Source: Catenibacillus sp964565805 (lineage in GTDB: Bacteria > Bacillota > Clostridia > Lachnospirales > Lachnospiraceae). Taken from it: 6,510 bases of DNA. The notes below the pieces were generated by a model. The model ran no database searches. It was not told the DNA's origin and worked only from the letters and a program-made list of their open reading frames with translations. The stretch covers positions 1-6,510 of the forward strand of contig CAZMGH010000070.1 of the NCBI GenBank assembly GCA_964565805.1, given 5' to 3'. Positions 6,146 through 6,510 of the stretch are shown here, piece by piece; within the stretch, counting starts at the first letter, position 1; every line of letters starts with the position of its first letter. A program made the position numbers and the translations under genes.

Positions 6146-6219
6146 GGAAGCATAGCTCAGCCGGGATGAGCGTTCGCCTCACACGCGAGAGGTCATGGGT
6201 TCGAGCCCCATTGCTTCCA
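6146..6219 (+). tRNA. tRNA-Val (anticodon CAC)
   Basis: A 74-nt cloverleaf. The acceptor stem GGAAGCA (6146-6152) pairs fully with TGCTTCC (6212-6218), with discriminator A at 6219. The D stem is GCTC/GAGC. The anticodon stem is TTCGC/GCGAG (one G-T pair) around the loop CTCACAC, so the anticodon is CAC, reading the valine codon GUG. The T arm is ATGGG-TTCGAGC-CCCAT. CCA is not encoded and must be added by nucleotidyltransferase. It is a single-gene unit with its own promoter. Confidence 0.95.
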
Positions 6220-6222
6220 TTC

Positions 6223-6229
6223 TTTTTTT
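6223..6229 (+). terminator. T-run after tRNA-Val, probable terminator
   Basis: Seven T residues begin 4 nt after the tRNA 3' end and lie in a T-rich stretch (6220-6233). There is no separate hairpin; the acceptor or T-arm stem of the tRNA would have to provide it. Confidence 0.35.
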
Positions 6230-6359
6230 CTTTAATTTACTGTGTTTTTGGTATGGCATGTGATATTATGTGCGATAAGGCTCATAATTTAGCTGCCAAA
6301 TAATATTCCGGTGTTTATCTGATCTTATAGATATTTGCAGGTGTCTCTTTTTCAAAATT

Positions 6360-6509
6360 TTAGAGTTTATAATTTTTTATTTCACTTGAAATGATATTAC
6401 CGCAATCCTTCTTGGCTTTAGACAATGGATAGTTCCCATCATCATTTAGCAAGCCTAATATCCTTTGTCCTAATTATGATAGCGTACTTGTTACTCCGGC
6501 TGGCGTTGA
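6360..6509 (-). pseudogene. Partial - strand reading frame, interrupted, runs off the window
   Basis: From the right edge, one - strand frame reads STPAGVTSTLS, then TAA (6476-6474), then LGQRILGLLNDDGNYPLSK and KDCGNIISSEIKNYKL to a TAA at 6362-6360. The second part has protein-like composition but no start codon or ribosome site, suggesting the C-terminus of a gene with a nonsense mutation. An alternative frame (NASRSNKYAIIIRTKDIRLAK, ending at 6444-6442) is also open from the edge, so the true frame cannot be settled here. I do not recognise a family. Confidence 0.3.
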
Positions 6510-6510
6510 A

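Noticed and set aside
6195..6219. tRNA 3' end duplicated as an att site within the window
   Set aside because: No second copy of the T-arm/acceptor sequence is visible, and no integrase is encoded here.
6232..6285. Short - strand frame MSLIAHNITCHTKNTVN, faintly like a flagellin N-terminus
   Set aside because: It is only 17 residues with no ribosome site and no continuation; the resemblance is too weak to support.

Overview
The window looks like chromosomal DNA of a low-to-mid GC Firmicute, most likely a clostridium of the Lachnospiraceae type. The pointers are AGGAG-type ribosome binding sites, sigma-A promoters with TGn-extended -10 elements, a tRNA gene with no encoded CCA, and protein sequences that read like gut clostridia. 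No genus can be named from the sequence alone.

Positions 1-793 contain no intact gene. They hold relics of coding sequence on the + strand: 3-303 is broken between frames, and 409-738 is one frame interrupted by TGA. Between them lies a striking regulatory block: four 11-bp-periodic repeats (324-367) directly upstream of a good sigma-A promoter (370-398). A second promoter (735-763) stands just before the first intact gene.

Positions 794-4575 are the core of the window, a three-gene + strand operon encoding a complete but divergent Hsp70 machine. It comprises a GrpE-like nucleotide exchange factor with a long heptad coiled coil (794-1399), an HscC-type short Hsp70 (1442-3145), and a J-domain protein with TPR-like helices and a C-terminal SEC-C zinc motif (3148-4575). 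The last two genes are 2 nt apart. No CIRCE operator is visible, so this is probably not the housekeeping hrcA-grpE-dnaK-dnaJ operon but a specialised paralogous set. The J protein carries RPE where canonical J proteins carry HPD.

Positions 4576-5900 read mainly on the - strand. A short-chain dehydrogenase/reductase (5720-4920) has its own promoter and a strong ribosome binding site. Immediately downstream is a previously easy-to-miss pseudogene: two collinear pieces of a Y-family DNA polymerase (UmuC/DinB type) in one frame, with an internal deletion, a TGA stop and no C-terminal part (4915-4637).

Positions 5800-6510 are AT-rich and mostly intergenic. They contain an extended -10 promoter at 5912-5920 leading to an uncertain tiny ORF, a strong promoter for a single tRNA-Val(CAC) gene (6146-6219), and a partial, apparently interrupted - strand reading frame running off the right edge (6509-6360). 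Nothing further is supported between 6230 and 6360.

Taken together, an intact accessory chaperone operon is flanked by decaying genes and a tRNA gene, as in a variable chromosomal segment. The three chaperone proteins are predicted to act together in the cytoplasm: the J protein selects clients, the Hsp70 binds them, and the GrpE-like protein resets the nucleotide state. The SDR is probably functionally unrelated.
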